The notes under the pieces: generated by a model
Seen by the model: only the letters and a program-made list of their open reading frames with translations
The model's database searches: none
What the model was told of the DNA's origin: nothing
Shown: piece by piece, positions 63,265-64,000 of the stretch
Layout of the letters: each line of letters starts with the position of its first letter
How positions within the stretch are numbered: position 1 is the first letter of the stretch
Made by a program: the position numbers and the translations under genes
Source: Natrinema versiforme
GTDB taxonomy: Archaea; Halobacteriota; Halobacteria; Halobacteriales; Natrialbaceae
Length of the DNA: 64,000 nucleotides
Direction: 5' to 3'
Assembly: GCF_005576615.1 (NCBI RefSeq)
Contig: NZ_CP040330.1
Coordinates: forward strand, 1,054,001 to 1,118,000

Positions 63265-64000
63265 CTACGGCGACGCCGGTTCCGTTGCCACCGGGCCGAC
63301 GGCCGCCGGATCGGGCGCTCCCGACTCGAGTCCCGATCCGCCCGGTTCCGGCGCGGGTCGCGCGAGTGCGGGTGAGGAGTCCGCCGCGATCGACGCGGGT
63401 TCCGGGCTCGTCTCCTCGTCGCTCGTTTGCTCGATGACGTACTCCTGTCCGACCGTCGACGCCTGCAGGCTGTCGACGGGCGCGTGGTCCTCGGTCAGCA
63501 CCGGCACGTCGTCGGTCTCCGGCTCGGAGAGCGAGGCGTTGATCTCGCCGCTCAGGTCGATCCCGAGGTCGCGGTTCTCGTTTCGCTTGGCGAGTTCGGC
63601 GTCGGTGAAGTCGGTGTTGTCTTTCGTCGCGACGACCTCGATGTTCTGGACCGAGTCCCAGTTCGATGTCCGGTAGCTGTAGGTCGACGCGAACGCCTCG
63701 TCGATGGTCTTGTACTGGGCGCGGTAGAACTCCGAGCCGGCACCGCTGGGTGCGGCGATGACGTTCGCGAGGAAGACGCCGTCCTCGGTCAGTCGCTCCT
63801 CGGCCAACTCCATAAATCCGAGTTGGGTCAGGTGAATCGGGACCTGATCCTTCTGGTAGGCGTCGAGGACGATCACGTCGTAGGTCGTGTCGGTGTCTCG
63901 GAGGAACTGCCGCCCGTCTTCCGTGTGGACGGTCATGTTCTCGCCCTCCTCGAGATCGAAGTAGTTCTTGGCCGCCTGCGAGACCTCGGGATCGAGTTCG
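63265..64000 (-). CDS. Spermidine synthase-like protein, partial (start beyond window)
   Basis: The minus-strand frame is open to the window edge. The visible C-terminal 245 residues have a Rossmann-type methyltransferase/spermidine synthase part with MTVHTEDGRQFLRDTDT and YDVIVLDAYQKDQVPIHLT, then FLANVIAAP. The tail is a disordered Pro/Ser/Glu stretch. Haloarchaeal proteins of this kind are often fused to N-terminal membrane helices. Polyamine synthesis is not assured. Confidence 0.75.
   Translation of the reverse strand, partial: ELDPEVSQAAKNYFDLEEGENMTVHTEDGRQFLRDTDTTYDVIVLDAYQKDQVPIHLTQLGFMELAEERLTEDGVFLANVIAAPSGAGSEFYRAQYKTIDEAFASTYSYRTSNWDSVQNIEVVATKDNTDFTDAELAKRNENRDLGIDLSGEINASLSEPETDDVPVLTEDHAPVDSLQASTVGQEYVIEQTSDEETSPEPASIAADSSPALARPAPEPGGSGLESGAPDPAAVGPVATEPASP

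Noticed and set aside
1-64000. tRNA, rRNA and CRISPR searches by eye
   Set aside because: I found no cloverleaf-like, rRNA-like or regularly spaced repeat array. Small structured RNAs cannot be excluded without a covariance search.

Overview
The window is chromosomal DNA from a haloarchaeon. The evidence is high GC, very acidic predicted proteins, leaderless genes with a TATA-like box about 27 bases upstream of the ATG, and archaeal marker genes (aglB, twy1, trm1, tsr3, rpl40e, pth2, rbkR). The gene set, especially the glpABC/glpK locus, fits a Natrialbaceae-type organism (Natrinema/Haloterrigena-like); that placement is inference. No rRNA, tRNA, CRISPR array or intact insertion sequence was found.

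Layout. 0.1-6.1 kb: two family 2 glycosyltransferases, the oligosaccharyltransferase AglB and a DUF368 membrane protein (surface protein N-glycosylation). 6.2-8.5 kb: a 44-residue hydrophobic protein (DUF7503-like) facing a CHAT-domain caspase-like protease. 8.6-17.1 kb: the glycerol locus, with glpA-glpB-glpC and a translation-linked Orc1/Cdc6-like gene on the minus strand, divergent from glpK and an unknown membrane protein. 17.2-18.2 kb: a compositionally different insert with a lone response regulator and a small membrane protein. 18.4-22.2 kb: a HAD phosphatase, three unknown membrane-associated proteins and twy1. 22.3-33.9 kb: a large minus-strand surface-polysaccharide cluster with a flippase, a pyruvyltransferase-like protein, four alkaline-phosphatase-superfamily enzymes and three glycosyltransferases.

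34.2-42.6 kb: rbkR-ribB (flavin synthesis), a Tat lipoprotein beta-propeller coupled to a CopC/CopD protein, ilvE, a DUF502 protein and an MFS transporter. 42.6-50.6 kb: a SpoIIM-domain membrane protein, a rhodanese/metallo-beta-lactamase fusion, two tandem mini zinc-ribbon genes, tsr3, rpl40e, a second metallo-beta-lactamase protein, DUF5786, DUF99 and a uracil-DNA glycosylase. 50.7-64 kb: hisH, a secreted protein, a SWIM zinc-finger protein, trm1, a YihY/BrkB protein, a hydrolase, a PRC-barrel-like protein, a Vms1/eRF1-like release factor, dcd, pth2, a transporter/regulator divergent pair with matching palindromes, and the end of a spermidine-synthase-like gene cut by the window edge.

The most promising leads are the CHAT/DUF7503 pair, the DUF368 gene beside aglB (candidate lipid-carrier recycling), the Orc1-like protein that has lost its Walker A lysine and is translationally coupled to glpC, the two perfect hairpins in the leader of the polysaccharide operon, and the paired palindromes between the EamA transporter and its regulator.
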